Shown here: positions 19,230 to 31,029 of the stretch, in pieces | Layout: every line of letters begins with the position of its first letter | Numbering within the stretch: position 1 is the stretch's first letter | Assembly (NCBI GenBank): GCA_050084985.1 | Contig: JBITNC010000001.1 | Coordinates: forward strand, 143,282,001-143,346,000 | Length of the DNA: 64,000 nucleotides | Source of the DNA: Nageia nagi | Lineage: Eukaryota > Pinophyta | Direction of reading: 5' to 3' | Program-made: the position numbers and the translations under genes | The notes under the pieces: generated by a model | Database searches by the model: none | Seen by the model: the letters and a program-made list of their open reading frames with translations, nothing else | Told to the model about the DNA's origin: nothing

Positions 19230-22200
19230 AGAATGTAATTTCATTTTTGAGTGTCCTGAGTCCATCCTCCAGTGCCCTACATCCTCCCTATGACACTCTC
19301 AAGCTATTTAGGTACCCTTTTTCTTTCCCTTCTATTTTATTTTTGGCAAAAAATGAATAATTTAGTTGAACTTTAAATTATTCAAGATATAATTTTTTAA
19401 TGCTTTTTTTTATTTAAGTTATGAAGCATAAATGATTAAAATATAAGTTAATTTAAGTTTAGTGATTTTGTAGTTTAGTTAGGTGTTTTGGTATTTGGAT
19501 TCATTACAAAAATAATGGTTCTATATTCAAATCCCATGATGTCAGTCTATTTTGAACCCTTATGTACCATGAAAATACTACAATACAAAATATAATAAAG
19601 TGTAATTTGTTGCCAACATTGGCTTTAGGTGTTTTGATATTTTATAATCATTATAATTGACATAGTCATTATAATTTTATAATTAGATTAGATTGAGAGT
19701 AATCTAGAAACCAACACAAATTAGGCCCAAATAACCTAATGTTTGATTAATTTTATTCCTAGCATCATAATTAACACACTAGGTATATGTTAATAAAAAC
19801 TCCAAGCCTCTCATTTTCAAATCATAAAATTTAAAATTGAGAGGCCAAACCTAGACCCTTTCATAACATGATTGGGCATGAGCTAGTGAAAAATCCTACT
19901 CTAATGATCACACCTTTGGTATAGAAATGTAAGGAAAATGTATAATAAAAGTAAAGAAGTTATCAAAAATAATGGTTCTACTATCCAAAGAAATTAGAAC
20001 AAAGTTGAGAGAAAAGTAATAAAGTGATATTAATATCAAGATTTTATAGGTATACAAGAATGACTCATGGAACATGGGAAACCCTTTTGAGATAAAAATA
20101 TATTGTGATTGGGAGAAATTTTATGAAGAGGTAATTTTGACTAAGAAGAACAAGAGCAAGCATCTCCTAATGGAAAGGCTTCTAGGAAAGTTTCAAATAA
20201 TTGAGACATCAAAGAAACCATAATAGAATCTCAACTACAACCTTGTATAGTGGAGAAGGCCACCATAAGCATACAATAAGAAACATTCATTGGGGCCAAA
20301 GCATTTAAACATTAATCATAAAAAAATAAATCCAATTCATAATCAATATTATTTAGAGAAAATTTGAATTCTTAAATTCCCTTAAGAAACATAGGGTCAA
20401 AAGGCCTTCTTAACCATGGAACTAACCCATTGTGGTTTACCTTCATTTCTAAAAACTTACAATACCCTTCGATTAAGTCTTCTTAGTAGAAATTGTAATT
20501 AGTAAGACCATAGTTTTAGCATATTAGAACACATTTTATCTTATTACAACAAAACCTTCAAATCCACCTTGTTTACTTGTACCTAACATTGAAAAATAAT
20601 ATTAGAACAAGTTTTGGCATGTGATGATCCCTAAGTAATCTAATTTGTCACCAAGAAAAACCCCTTAGAGAGGATGTATAACATGCCAAATAAGAAATAT
20701 TACGTTCCATGAAAGTAATCTAGATGATTTTAAATGTATGTTGTTAAGCTTTGTAGTAGATTATAACCTCCATATATCATTTAGGTATTATATCAATATT
20801 TAATGGGATGATAAACTAGTCACATCTTTTCTTAGGCTTATACCTAAAAAATAGAAAATTATTAAACTATTTATAGTACATTATAACCATATATAGGCTT
20901 TGATTGATGTTGTTTTGTTTGATCTAGGAAGGATTAGTTTGAATAACTAGTCAATTTATTTTGATTGAGATTGATTTCTTGAATCAATATCTTAAATCTT
21001 AAGGAATTTGTTGAAATATAGGATGAATTTTAAGATATGGAACAAATGGTACATGATCCACACTTTATATCCTATCCATACTTATATCCTATCTAGATAT
21101 AAAATCATTAAACTATTTATAGCCTATCCACACTTGGGTTTTAATATACTTTAATACATATTTTATGAGGCAAACATGGAGGGATAACATTCACAGGGCC
21201 ACTTGAAATGATTCCTTATCTTAGCTAATCTTAATTTGGGTTTGAATTTGTAGCAAGAAAGATAATTTACCTCTACCTTGGATTTACCTTGTCATAAATT
21301 GAATAGTTCTCTACCTTGGATTTACCTTTTCATTTAATAATTACTTTATTTAACAGTTCATAAGATCTCTTATGTTGACTACTTCTCTTAGTGATGATTC
21401 TTTGTATATCCTTGTGTCATAAATTAAATGTGGATAAGGTAAATATCAGGGCTCATACAAATTATTATTATAGTTTTTTAAGCCTCCCTAGAACCTTCTA
21501 CATACAAAATGAATAAGTATGGTTATATGAGATACTAAAGAGGCTCAATTAATGAGTATTGATAACATAGAAATTATAAGGTTATCTACTCTCTATGACC
21601 CATATTTTTCATTTTTCTAACCAAATGTATTAGTATATGACTTTATTTCCTTTTAATTTAAGCATGTATGAAATCTTTATTGGTATGTTCATCCAGACAC
21701 TCATATCTCCTTTCCTAATGTATTAGTATATGTAGGTGTAGTTATGAATAGATCATGATGAAATTTCAATCATGAATATTTTATGAATTAATATTGATTG
21801 TCAAACAAAACTATAGTTTATGTCCTTAAAGAAATATAGAATAAAATCTTTAGGACTAATTTTTGATGTATCCAATAAATAGTTGTTGGGAAACTTCTTA
21901 ATTTGTACTTTTGTGTACATGATATTAGGAAGGACATGGTTGAGGAGAGTGACCCATGCTTGCAACTACTAAAATTAAAAGATCATATGAATTATATATT
22001 AACTTGGTTAAAATATTTTGGTTCCCCTAGCTCCTTGATGGTATTCCCTAGTCTTATTTTCACATTGTTATTGAAAGAGAGGCATTTTGATGCCATGTGG
22101 GAGTTTCTAGATACACCACTTTTTCCCATCTATAGTACTTATTTTTCTTTCCTTGAAGTCTCTATTTCCTTTACTAATATTTTAGTATCCTAAAGGAAGA

Positions 22201-22575
22201 TATTTGTTAACAAGATTTATTGATCTAAATCATAGTTTAGTGAGGAACAATAATTCTTGAAACTATAAATGTTCATTTGGGAAAACTTTTATAGTTACTA
22301 GAATTCTATGTCGCCCCTTGCACCACAATGCTTAATTTTGAGATAACACTTCCATATATTAGATTGTATTCACTTACATTTTTTGTAATGAATTTTTATA
22401 CATATTCTCTTAGTTTATATTTGGTAAATAGTTTATATTTTCTTAAAATTTTAGCTTATTTTAAGATAAATATTTATAATCATTTTGTTTCCAAATGTGA
22501 TTTAAATTATTATAATTTAGTCATTGTAATTTATATAAATTTATTCTTTCTAATTGTTAATTTGTGTAGGTGACC
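19230..22575. other. Unassigned AT-rich sequence
   Basis: No recognisable gene. A 20-bp phrase (ctctaccttggatttacctt) occurs twice near 21270 and 21310. Plus-strand open stretches at 21903-22193 and 22328-22573 have no known motif and are rich in Phe, Leu and Tyr, as AT-rich non-coding DNA often gives. Confidence 0.4.
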
Positions 22576-22584
22576 TATTATTTT

Positions 22585-24230
22585 CATGGATCCCCAACCT
22601 CTACCCCCTCCACATCATGAAAACCCCCAATCTCCACCCCATTGTCCACATGATGATAACCCCCCACATCCACCCTTTAGTCCACCTCATTAAAACACCC
22701 CACCTATCAATCGGATGAGAATCACCTTAGAGAAAATATTAATAAAAATATCAATATCTTACATGATACAATTAGTGGAATCCATGCTCTTGGTAGGGAT
22801 ATTTCTCCCCATATGTCATGATTTGTATCTACAATGTAGACTATAGTTGATACTGTTAGGTTCTTAGATGAGGGTATTTATCATTACCATACATAAAGAG
22901 AGGAGGAAATATGGTTTAATATAGATGGTATCTCCTATAAGGATATTGATGACCTAAAAATTAGAAAATAAACAATATTTGAGTACTTCATTAATTCCAA
23001 AACCAATCAGACAATACTGCCTAGCAAATAAAGAATTATTATTATGTAGTGTACCCATCCAAATATAGCCCATCATTTTTGGGATAGATGGTGGATGGTA
23101 TTTTATCAATACCCACATAGAAATGGTAGCGATATCCTATTATATTTTAAAAAAATTGCATGTAGAATTTGTATGAAATAAAAATTCAAATTACTTTGAT
23201 ATTAGACTATCTCAGGGTATTGGTCTTGGTTGTCCATAGGATAGACTAGGGGCATAAGTTGATACTAATTAACTTGCATGTATTCCACCTCTTTTCCATT
23301 CTATTAGTTCTACTATTCCTACTATTTTTCTTAATTTTTTAGTGGTTTCAACATTAGGGGCATTGAGTCATGTGTCAAGGACTCTCATTAAACAAGTTGC
23401 TAATGTGGTAGGTAATTGCAATGAGCAACATCATGGAGGATATCATGGAGAGGGATCTAGTAGCTCACATACAATGATACCTCATACATGCCAACATTTC
23501 CACCAGATATATTTTAAGCCAACTCTAGGTGTAGCTACAATATATTCTGATGAGACTTTTATGCAGATGCTATTAGCTAGTTATCCTTCAAGTACACAAG
23601 TAAATTTCAAGTGTGTTTTTAATGTACACATTTTATATTTAATAATAATTTTATAAAATTAATTTAAATCTTAAATATATTCATATTTTTTTTAGTGCAT
23701 AGGATGGGCTCAAGTATTTTACTTTTGTATGTGTTCATGCATGTTCATAATATTTTTGTTATTACAGGGAGGTCATTGGACATTCATGTCTGACCACCTA
23801 GAGGGTGCATTGAGTACACCTATAGTATCTACCACCCATTGTATGTATTTTAAAAAATTGAATAATAGAGTGAATTCTATACTTTTATTTTTCACTATTG
23901 AACATGTAAATTGTATATATGTTTACAAGTTGATACCACCATTAGAATGGATCTTGATCACGAGGTTACTCATGATATATAGTGTCACCCTCAACCATAT
24001 TCAATTTTTTAGGTATTTTTTTAAAATAATTAATCTAAATGTACATGAATTTTATTTGATTCTTCCTTTTATCTATAACATAAATAATGTAAATTCATGT
24101 TTGTGCTTTATTTGATCTTATAGGATATAGTTGATGATACCTTTAATGTTGATATGTTAGGTACAACATAGGTGCAGCAAAATTTAGTGGATGCTCAATG
24201 AGAAGATGAGAATCATAATGTGGTAATTTA
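22585..24230 (+). pseudogene. Possible multi-exon gene relic, unrecognised
   Basis: From ATG at about 22585 the plus strand reads a Pro/His-rich start (MDPQPLPPPHHENPQSPPH), unlike the AT-rich surroundings, then after stops HDTISGIHALGRDISPHMS. A second block at 23342-23600 reads SHVSRTLIKQVANVV and DETFMQMLLASYPSSTQ and ends at a gtaaat donor-like site. A third block near 23766 follows an acceptor-like ttacag and reads GGHWTFMSDHLEG. A fourth near 24122 follows a ttatag site. The pattern of acceptor-like sites before coherent blocks suggests exons of a decayed gene. I do not recognise the family, and the splice sites are inferred by eye. Confidence 0.35.
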
Positions 24231-24448
24231 TATTTTTTTGTAGTATGTACATATACATTAAAGAATATAAAATAATGATTGAATCAAATTTAAATATGAT
24301 TTTACATTTATTTATCTTGTACAACATGAGTCTACAGTTTCACCTTCATTACATGAAACTAAAAGAAAGATTGATTATGATATGGGTGGATCTAGTTAGA
24401 TAGATGGAGTTAGATATAGTACATTTTTAAGGACTTAGGTCCATTGTT

Positions 24449-24664
24449 ATATACATGTGTGTATGTGTTATGTTGGACTATGGATATTCTTACAAGACTA
24501 TGGACATAGTATTTTTTGACATATACATGTATGTATGTGTTGTCTTTGACTATGAACATTCTTACAGGACTATGGAATTTGTATTTTTTGATATATACAT
24601 GCATATATGTGTTTTATTTGACTATGGACATTCTTATAATACTATGTTATTATGTACATTGTTA
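24449..24664. repeat. 72-bp minisatellite, three copies
   Basis: Units begin near 24451, 24523 and 24595 at tatacatg(t/c)(g/a)tatgtg, each followed by a gactatg(g/a)acattcttac segment. The period is a multiple of three, which is why both strands stay open across it. I regard the resulting open frames as artefacts. Confidence 0.85.
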
Positions 24665-24689
24665 TGGACTATTATTTTTTGATATATTT

Positions 24690-26136
24690 GTAAGTTGATG
24701 ATGTTTTTTGGTGGATGTTGATGAATTAGATATTGGTATGATGTTTTTATGTTGTTATAGATGAAATGTATGTTCTACTAATTTAGTAATTATGATTGGT
24801 AACTAAATAATGACAATAAGGACTATTTTGTATATAATTTCACTTCAAAATATTCATAAAGACTATTTTGTATACAATAAGGACTAAACAAGGATAATGA
24901 CAACTAAATCTAATGCAAAATATTAATCCTAAATTAAATTACAATAGAAGATAACAAAATTCAAATAGAATACCATGCTAGGTATATGGATGAAATAATA
25001 GAAGACCGTACTTCAACTTTTGACCAAGAAAAAAATCCTTATGAAGTAAAAAAATAATAAAAACTTTTGTATGTAGTTGTATCTCCTTGAAAAAGTATAA
25101 TTTTTGTATATTAGATCATGATATGTTGTAAGAATGTAGAACTAAAAATGATAATATAGATAGAAATGTATTTGTAAGTTTCAAAAATAAGTTTTGATAT
25201 TTGAGTTAACCTTATTTCAAAAAAAGTTCTATGAGTTAGAACTTTATATAATTTTGATATCAATCCTAGGTAAGTTTTTACATCCTCTTTTCTACTTATA
25301 CAATTGGCATTGAATAAGATCATGTGCTTTTTAATTTAATGAAATTTAAACATCTATGTTGTAATCTTTAATGATTCTCTATAGTATGTTATGTTGCATA
25401 GCTACTTCCTTAAGTCAATTTTTTTATTTTAAGACCTCATTTAGACTATTACATGTGTTTCTAATATGAACCTCTAAGAATTTGACCTATTTCTTCTTAT
25501 TATGATATTTTGATTATGTATGATAAAAAATTAAATATATATGAGTAAACATATTTCTAACATATTCAATAGAAGATTCAAAATATCATCATCATATAAC
25601 CTAGTGGCTCTCATAGAACTAGATTGAGCTTGATGCATAAAAATATCATACTTCATTCATCTTCCACAAAATAAATAAATAGTATCTTTGGGAGTGGTTA
25701 TGAAATCAAGTATTCATTTCCTTAATCAATATATCCTTTAAAATAAATTCATTCATGGCCAAGTAACTATCTTATAATCAATTTGCTTCTCATAATCAAT
25801 TTCCTAAAGGAAAATATTAATTTGCTTTTCAAATCATGGAGGAAATTCCTTAGTGGGATTGGGAGGAATTGTGATTATTGTTAGTTATTATGATTTTAGT
25901 AGTAGTTGACCTTAAATTATATCTTATGGAATGAAGGTAAGGTACCTTTACATGAATATTGAAAAATGTGTTCCTAAATATTCTTGGTTATGTGTACATT
26001 CAATGATAAAGAAAGGTCTATTACTATTGAATATGATCATTTAATTTAGAATGTATTAGGTAAGATATAACATTATCAACCTATGGAAGATAAATATAAA
26101 ATCCATGCTAGAAAATATTATATTTAAAAAAGGTAA
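24690..26136. other. Unassigned AT-rich sequence
   Basis: Nothing recognisable. A phrase containing aaggactattttgtat occurs twice near 24818 and 24857. Confidence 0.4.
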
Positions 26137-26208
26137 GTTGTTTGTGGGAATCGAACCCATGAACACATGGTTAAAAGCCACATGCTCTACCAACTAAGCT
26201 AAGATAAC
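26137..26208 (-). tRNA. tRNA-Lys(UUU), decayed, probably a pseudogene
   Basis: The minus strand folds as a 72-nt cloverleaf. D-arm region TAGCTTAGTTGG (also the internal A box), anticodon stem TGTGG/CCACA with loop CTTTTAA giving anticodon UUU, T loop TTCGATT within GGTTCGATTCC (B box). It matches the nuclear plant tRNA-Lys pattern rather than the plastid gene. The acceptor stem GTTATCT pairs with AAACAAC with mismatches at positions 4 and 6, and the T stem has one A-C mismatch. Pol III promoter boxes are intact, so it might be transcribed, but the acceptor stem makes function doubtful. Confidence 0.75.
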
Positions 26209-26310
26209 TAGGGGGAAGGGGAGGGGAGGGGAAGAGGATAAGGGGAGAAGTGAAGGAGAATAAGGTGAGGGATAAGGGGAGGGGAGGAGAAGAAGGAGAG
26301 GGTAAGGGGG
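26209..26310 (+). repeat. G-rich purine tract with quadruplex potential
   Basis: Runs of three to five G separated by one to three A, for example ggggaggggagggg, within about 100 bp of nearly pure purine. It starts directly at the 5' edge of the tRNA (which reads on the other strand). Confidence 0.8.
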
Positions 26311-26439
26311 TTAGGGATTAATTATTATCCAATTTGAAACTAAGACATAACTTTCACATTACTAAATGAATAAAAATATTAAGTTATAAAATTACCTATA
26401 CTTTTTAGTCTATTGTACCATCTGCATTTTTTTTTTTTT

Positions 26440-29400
26440 TGTAATGCATTTATAATTATTTCATGTTACTCAATTTAAATACTAAACAACACTTTATTAT
26501 GAGGTATCCCTTTAAATCTATCAAGTTTTATATTTATTTCCAGTACCGAATGTGATTAGTATATAATGCTCTTATGTATTTCATAATCTTTGTATGGAGG
26601 TAAACCATTTTTTCTTTTGACATATGTTCATAGCCATTTACCAACAACTAGCATAGAACTTGTTGGATAATCAAAATCATCACCATCAACTCAAGTATGA
26701 GTTAACTTATATTTATTTTCAATATATCAAGCTAACAAATACACTATTTCGTCTTCATTTCCCTTTGGTACCATAATAGCATACACATGTCCCACAACCA
26801 AAAATTATATCAATAAAGTATAACATATAAAACTAACATATATACATAATTATACATTTATATAAATATAATAAATGAAATTACTTTCTTGTATAAGATC
26901 TGAAATGTGATCATAATCATCTGATACAAAAACTTGATTCTCATCTTCAATTCATTTTTCTTGTTAATCATGTGATTGCGTAGGTGTCAAATATCTTTAT
27001 TTCCATTATTAAATCAATTATTTATTTGTAAATGTTTCCCAATAATCTACAATACAAAACTAATAAAAACATGCAAGATATCTTATCCATATAGTCCATG
27101 TGCTTGTATTTCAACTCTTAAATGAATGCCACTTTACTGATCCATTGATTATCTCACAATCACGATGACTTAGAATATTCTCTTCCTCAAATAACCAAAC
27201 TAATTATAAATTTTCAATTGATCCTATAGATAATTTTGTATTACACCAATCCATAATTGCATGTGCATCTTTAAATTTGGTTGCCTCTTCAAATTTCAAT
27301 TTCTCTCTAGCAAGAGCTCTTTTAATGCATGCACTGACTCCACCATGTTCTCCTTCACCATGTTGAGCTTAAAAACAACTCCACATATATTGGATATTAT
27401 TCTCTTTGTGAACCCTACTTATCTAATGAAACATACATGTATTTTTAAATTATCTCATACAATTATCTAACCAAATTAAATGTTGTACCATTTGAATTTC
27501 TCTTTCCTTCAAATTGTTGTAAAATACTTTGAAGCAATATTGGATAAACTTTGATGAATGTAATCAGTTATCACTCACATAGAAATGTTACTCTCTCAAA
27601 ATTTTCCTATTATCTTCTATACTATCATTTCTATGTCTATATACAATATGAACAAAAATAGAAACTTACATTGAATTATAATATTGAGATTGAATTTCTT
27701 TTTGTGGTGCAAGAGTATAGTTTTCTGCAAATTCAACCATTGATAATATATTTTAGATTGAAAATGTGTTTCTACATAATCAAAATTAACTATCAAGACA
27801 CCAAACATGTTGGGAGTGTTGCACATATTTGGATAGTATCTTACTCTTAAAATCATACATAAATCTATGTACACTAATATTTTTAATGCTCAAATCAACA
27901 CGCTTTCTAATTTTTTCATCCTTTAAATAATAATCAATATTCTTGAATTTTTTAAGATCCACTAATTGATGTACAAACTCATATTCACTTGTTTCATGTA
28001 TACATCTTCCTAATAGTGAAAAGTTATCATATATAATACATTATCCAGAAACACATGCCTTCAAATAAAATAATTGCTCATTAAGAGTTTCATAAAATAA
28101 ACTTGCTATAAACTCATTGATATTTTCAAAAGGCATATTAATAATGCCATATTCTTGCATCAGATCATTAGTATGTAAAGTACAATGAATATGTTAAAAA
28201 ATATCATTATAATATCTAAAGTGCATATGAGTATTACAATAGCATGATACTCTTTGCTTGTTAATTTTCACATGCCAAGGTTTGCATTTTTGAAATGATC
28301 TTTTACTAATATTAAATGGTAATAATGATTCACCTAAAATTTTTATATAAAGTTCAATTTGAATCACATCTAATAGGTATTTAGCATAAGTATCATGATT
28401 TTTTTATCCTACTTTTAGTTTTAAAACAACTATAGTATTAGATAAAACCCTAGTATTATCATTCCAAAAAAATCAATGAAAGATTTATTTTTCATTATTC
28501 AATTTCATGTCAAAACATGGGAGTCTACCACTAAAAATCCAACATTGGTTGACTGGATTAATTTCAAAACTTTATCTTCTCTTTGCAGCTATTTGAAAGT
28601 TTTATGATTAATATTTAGAAATTAAGTAACCTTACCTATGATTTTTTTATTTGAAGTTATTTTACTAACTAAAGTTGTTGTTATAGCTCGATGTATTGCA
28701 TTCTTATGTTTAGATAGACTCTTATTCCCTATAGAGTTAATGGCATTAATAATAGTGGATATAACTTATTTAAGGGATTCATATTTCTTCACATAAATGC
28801 CTAAATTTGTCTCTATTTTTCTTATTTTTAGCATTCTCATTAATTGCAATGGGAGTTGATATTGAAAACCTAATGGTTTCTTAGAGAAAAATTGATCATA
28901 TACCATATTCGTATATATTCTTATTTATCTCTAAGATTTCTTACTAAGGACATTATCTAATCTATTGCTTTCAAATAAAAAAAAAATTGTTAAAAGAATT
29001 ATTAAAACTAGGATCTTCAATATTATTTACTATTTCAATCTCTTCATGATTAGAATAAATATCATCTACATCATCAAAATAAGGATTAAAAGGATTATCT
29101 AAATTTGATTCGATATTTGTATTTCACATGTTATTCAAAGGAGGATCTAAAGGTGTACCTAGATTTGTATCCATAGTCATAGGAATACAAGCTTCATTCA
29201 CTGGTGGATTTGAACATGTGGTTGGATTTGAAGCTTCATTCAATGCTAGATTTGAAGGTTACTTCCAATATTTGAACCTTCTATCATATATGCATGTTTC
29301 ATAGTTGCATTATCCATGTTTATCTCTCCAATTATGTTCTCCTTATTGTTCTCCTCCTTAATTGAAATTGAGCTTGATGCTTTAATCTTTGCATATCTTT

Positions 29401-29480
29401 GTCTTTTTCCTCTTCTTTATTCATTTGAATTTTGTTAGGTGTCAAAATCCTCCTTGCTCTCTTTATCTAATGATGTTTTG
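26440..29480 (-). pseudogene. Long relic of an uncharacterised protein with transposase-like acidic motifs
   Basis: One minus-strand reading frame is coherent over most of 3 kb with frequent stops. N-terminal part: acidic region, then KYESLK and INSIGNKSLSKHKNAIHRAI, reminiscent of a DNA-binding region (28620-28800). Middle: KCKPWHVKINKQRVSCYCNT (Cys/His-rich, about 28230-28290), INEFIASLFYETLNEQLFYL and GRCIHETSEYEFVHQLVDLK. Then VQHSQHVWCLDS, VEFAENYTLAPQ with QSQYY (about 27680-27740), WLDNC near 27460, HGEGEHGGVSACIKRAL near 27310-27362. An AT-rich gap at about 26800-26880 may be an intron, followed by YAIMVPKGNEDEIVYLL and DYPTSSMLVVGKWL. The Glu/Asp-Phe-Ala-Glu-Asn-Tyr, Asp-Asn-Cys and His-Gly series recalls catalytic acidic positions of cut-and-paste transposases. 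I recall similar unannotated proteins in other eukaryotes but cannot name a family. Confidence 0.6.
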
Positions 29481-29499
29481 AATCTATTGATTACCAATA

Positions 29500-30784
29500 T
29501 TATCAAAGCAAACTTAAAACACTCTCTTTACTCATGAATTTCTTCTAAAAGTGATAATTTATTCCTTCTAAAAAATCTTTTTTTACCATCAAATATTCAT
29601 ATTTCACCTTAAAAAATACTACAATAGTTACCACCTTTTATAAGAGATTAAAAAATGAATTCTAAAGCCCTTCTCAAGAATTTTGCATTTCAAAAATGCA
29701 AGAACATCACTTTCAAAGTTGTGGATGATGCAAAGTATAAATAAGATGATGTAGAGTTTGGACATAGTACTTTCCAAAGTACTATTGTTAGCAGGTACAA
29801 ATGGAATGAAATATCATTATAAAAGGAAATTTTATTTATAACAAAATTTTGTTATAAAATAAATTTTTTTAATAAATAGAATTTCATTTTATAATAAAAT
29901 TTCATTATTTTGAATGTAAAATGATAATAATATTTTATTTTAAAATGAAATTTAATTATTTGAATTTAGGCTCAACTTCAAGCTTGGGAAAGGCTTTGTG
30001 GGCCAAGTGTTAGCCTTGGATATGCAACTTCTTATTCATGGCAATGGGAGTGAAAAATACAGACATTTGATAGATGTTTGATCAAAGTTTTTGAGGAGTT
30101 TTTTTACAAAATTAAAACTCATTTCAGATCAAAGACTATAGATTACAGATATGTATTTTTTAATAATTTGATTATATTTTCTATTCATAAATTAAATTTT
30201 TTTTTATGAAAAGACTTTAAATCAACAAAAGACTAATCATACAAAAAAGGAGCAGGTGGGATTAGAACACCTCGAAAGTCATACTAGTTGAACAATTAGG
30301 AAATAAAATAAAGCTTGAAGATCCCAAACATGATAAACAACCATAAAAACTCCTTACAGAGTGCTACATAAAAATAACTAACAAGCTAGTTAGTTTTAGG
30401 CTCATCAAGAGGAAAAAAATTATTAGTCAATCCTAGGTAAGATTGACCATGATTAGTGCTATCATCATTGCTTTAGCCATCATTCTCTCTCAGTTGAGAA
30501 AGGAGTTGAGTAGTTGGCACATCTCCCATTATGGACATAGTCCCCCAATTGCATTATGGCTATGGGTGAGGGTCATCACCCCATCCCATCCTTGAAGGAG
30601 AAATACTCGATTGCACACAGGAGGAGGAAGGAGCAATAGAGAAAAATATCTTTGAGTTTGAAGGATGTTGACACCAATTTCAAGCAGGTGATAGAGGCTA
30701 ACGAGAAGTGGAACTCCAACTCCAAGGTCAATTCCATCCACTTGAAACCCTCCACCTCTGATTCTATTGATGTTGAGTATAATT
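29500..30784. other. Unassigned sequence with palindromes
   Basis: Rich in aaattttatt-type phrases in both orientations around 29810-29960. Minus-strand open stretches at 30529-30821 show no recognised motif. Confidence 0.4.
29834..29857. repeat. Perfect 24-bp palindrome
   Basis: TTTATAACAAAA followed by its exact reverse complement. Further inverted phrases (gaaattttatt, ataaaatttcatt) surround it, so the whole 150 bp could fold back. Confidence 0.9.
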
Positions 30785-31025
30785 TTTTTTGAATTAAGAA
30801 AAAATAATTATATGTGAACAATCTACATATAATTCTCTATTAAATTAAAAAAGGATAAGTTTAGGTCAAATTATGCATTTCATAGATTTTTACTTTTTGA
30901 AAGAACAATTAGGACCATTAAAAAATTAATAAAAAATTATTCATGAAAAAATTAGGAAATAATATCTTGCACAATCTTCAGTGTGTTAGGTATATTTTCC
31001 CAAAAGGATTTAAAAAATATTATAC
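30785..31025. repeat. Dispersed repeat, inverted copy of 17930-18200
   Basis: Aligns with the reverse complement of 17930-18200. Shares ttttcccaaaaggattt and acatataattctctatta-type phrases. Confidence 0.7.
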
Positions 31026-31029
31026 TTTA

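Noticed and set aside
24410-24698. Three overlapping open frames on both strands
   Set aside because: Produced by the 72-bp minisatellite, whose period is a multiple of three.
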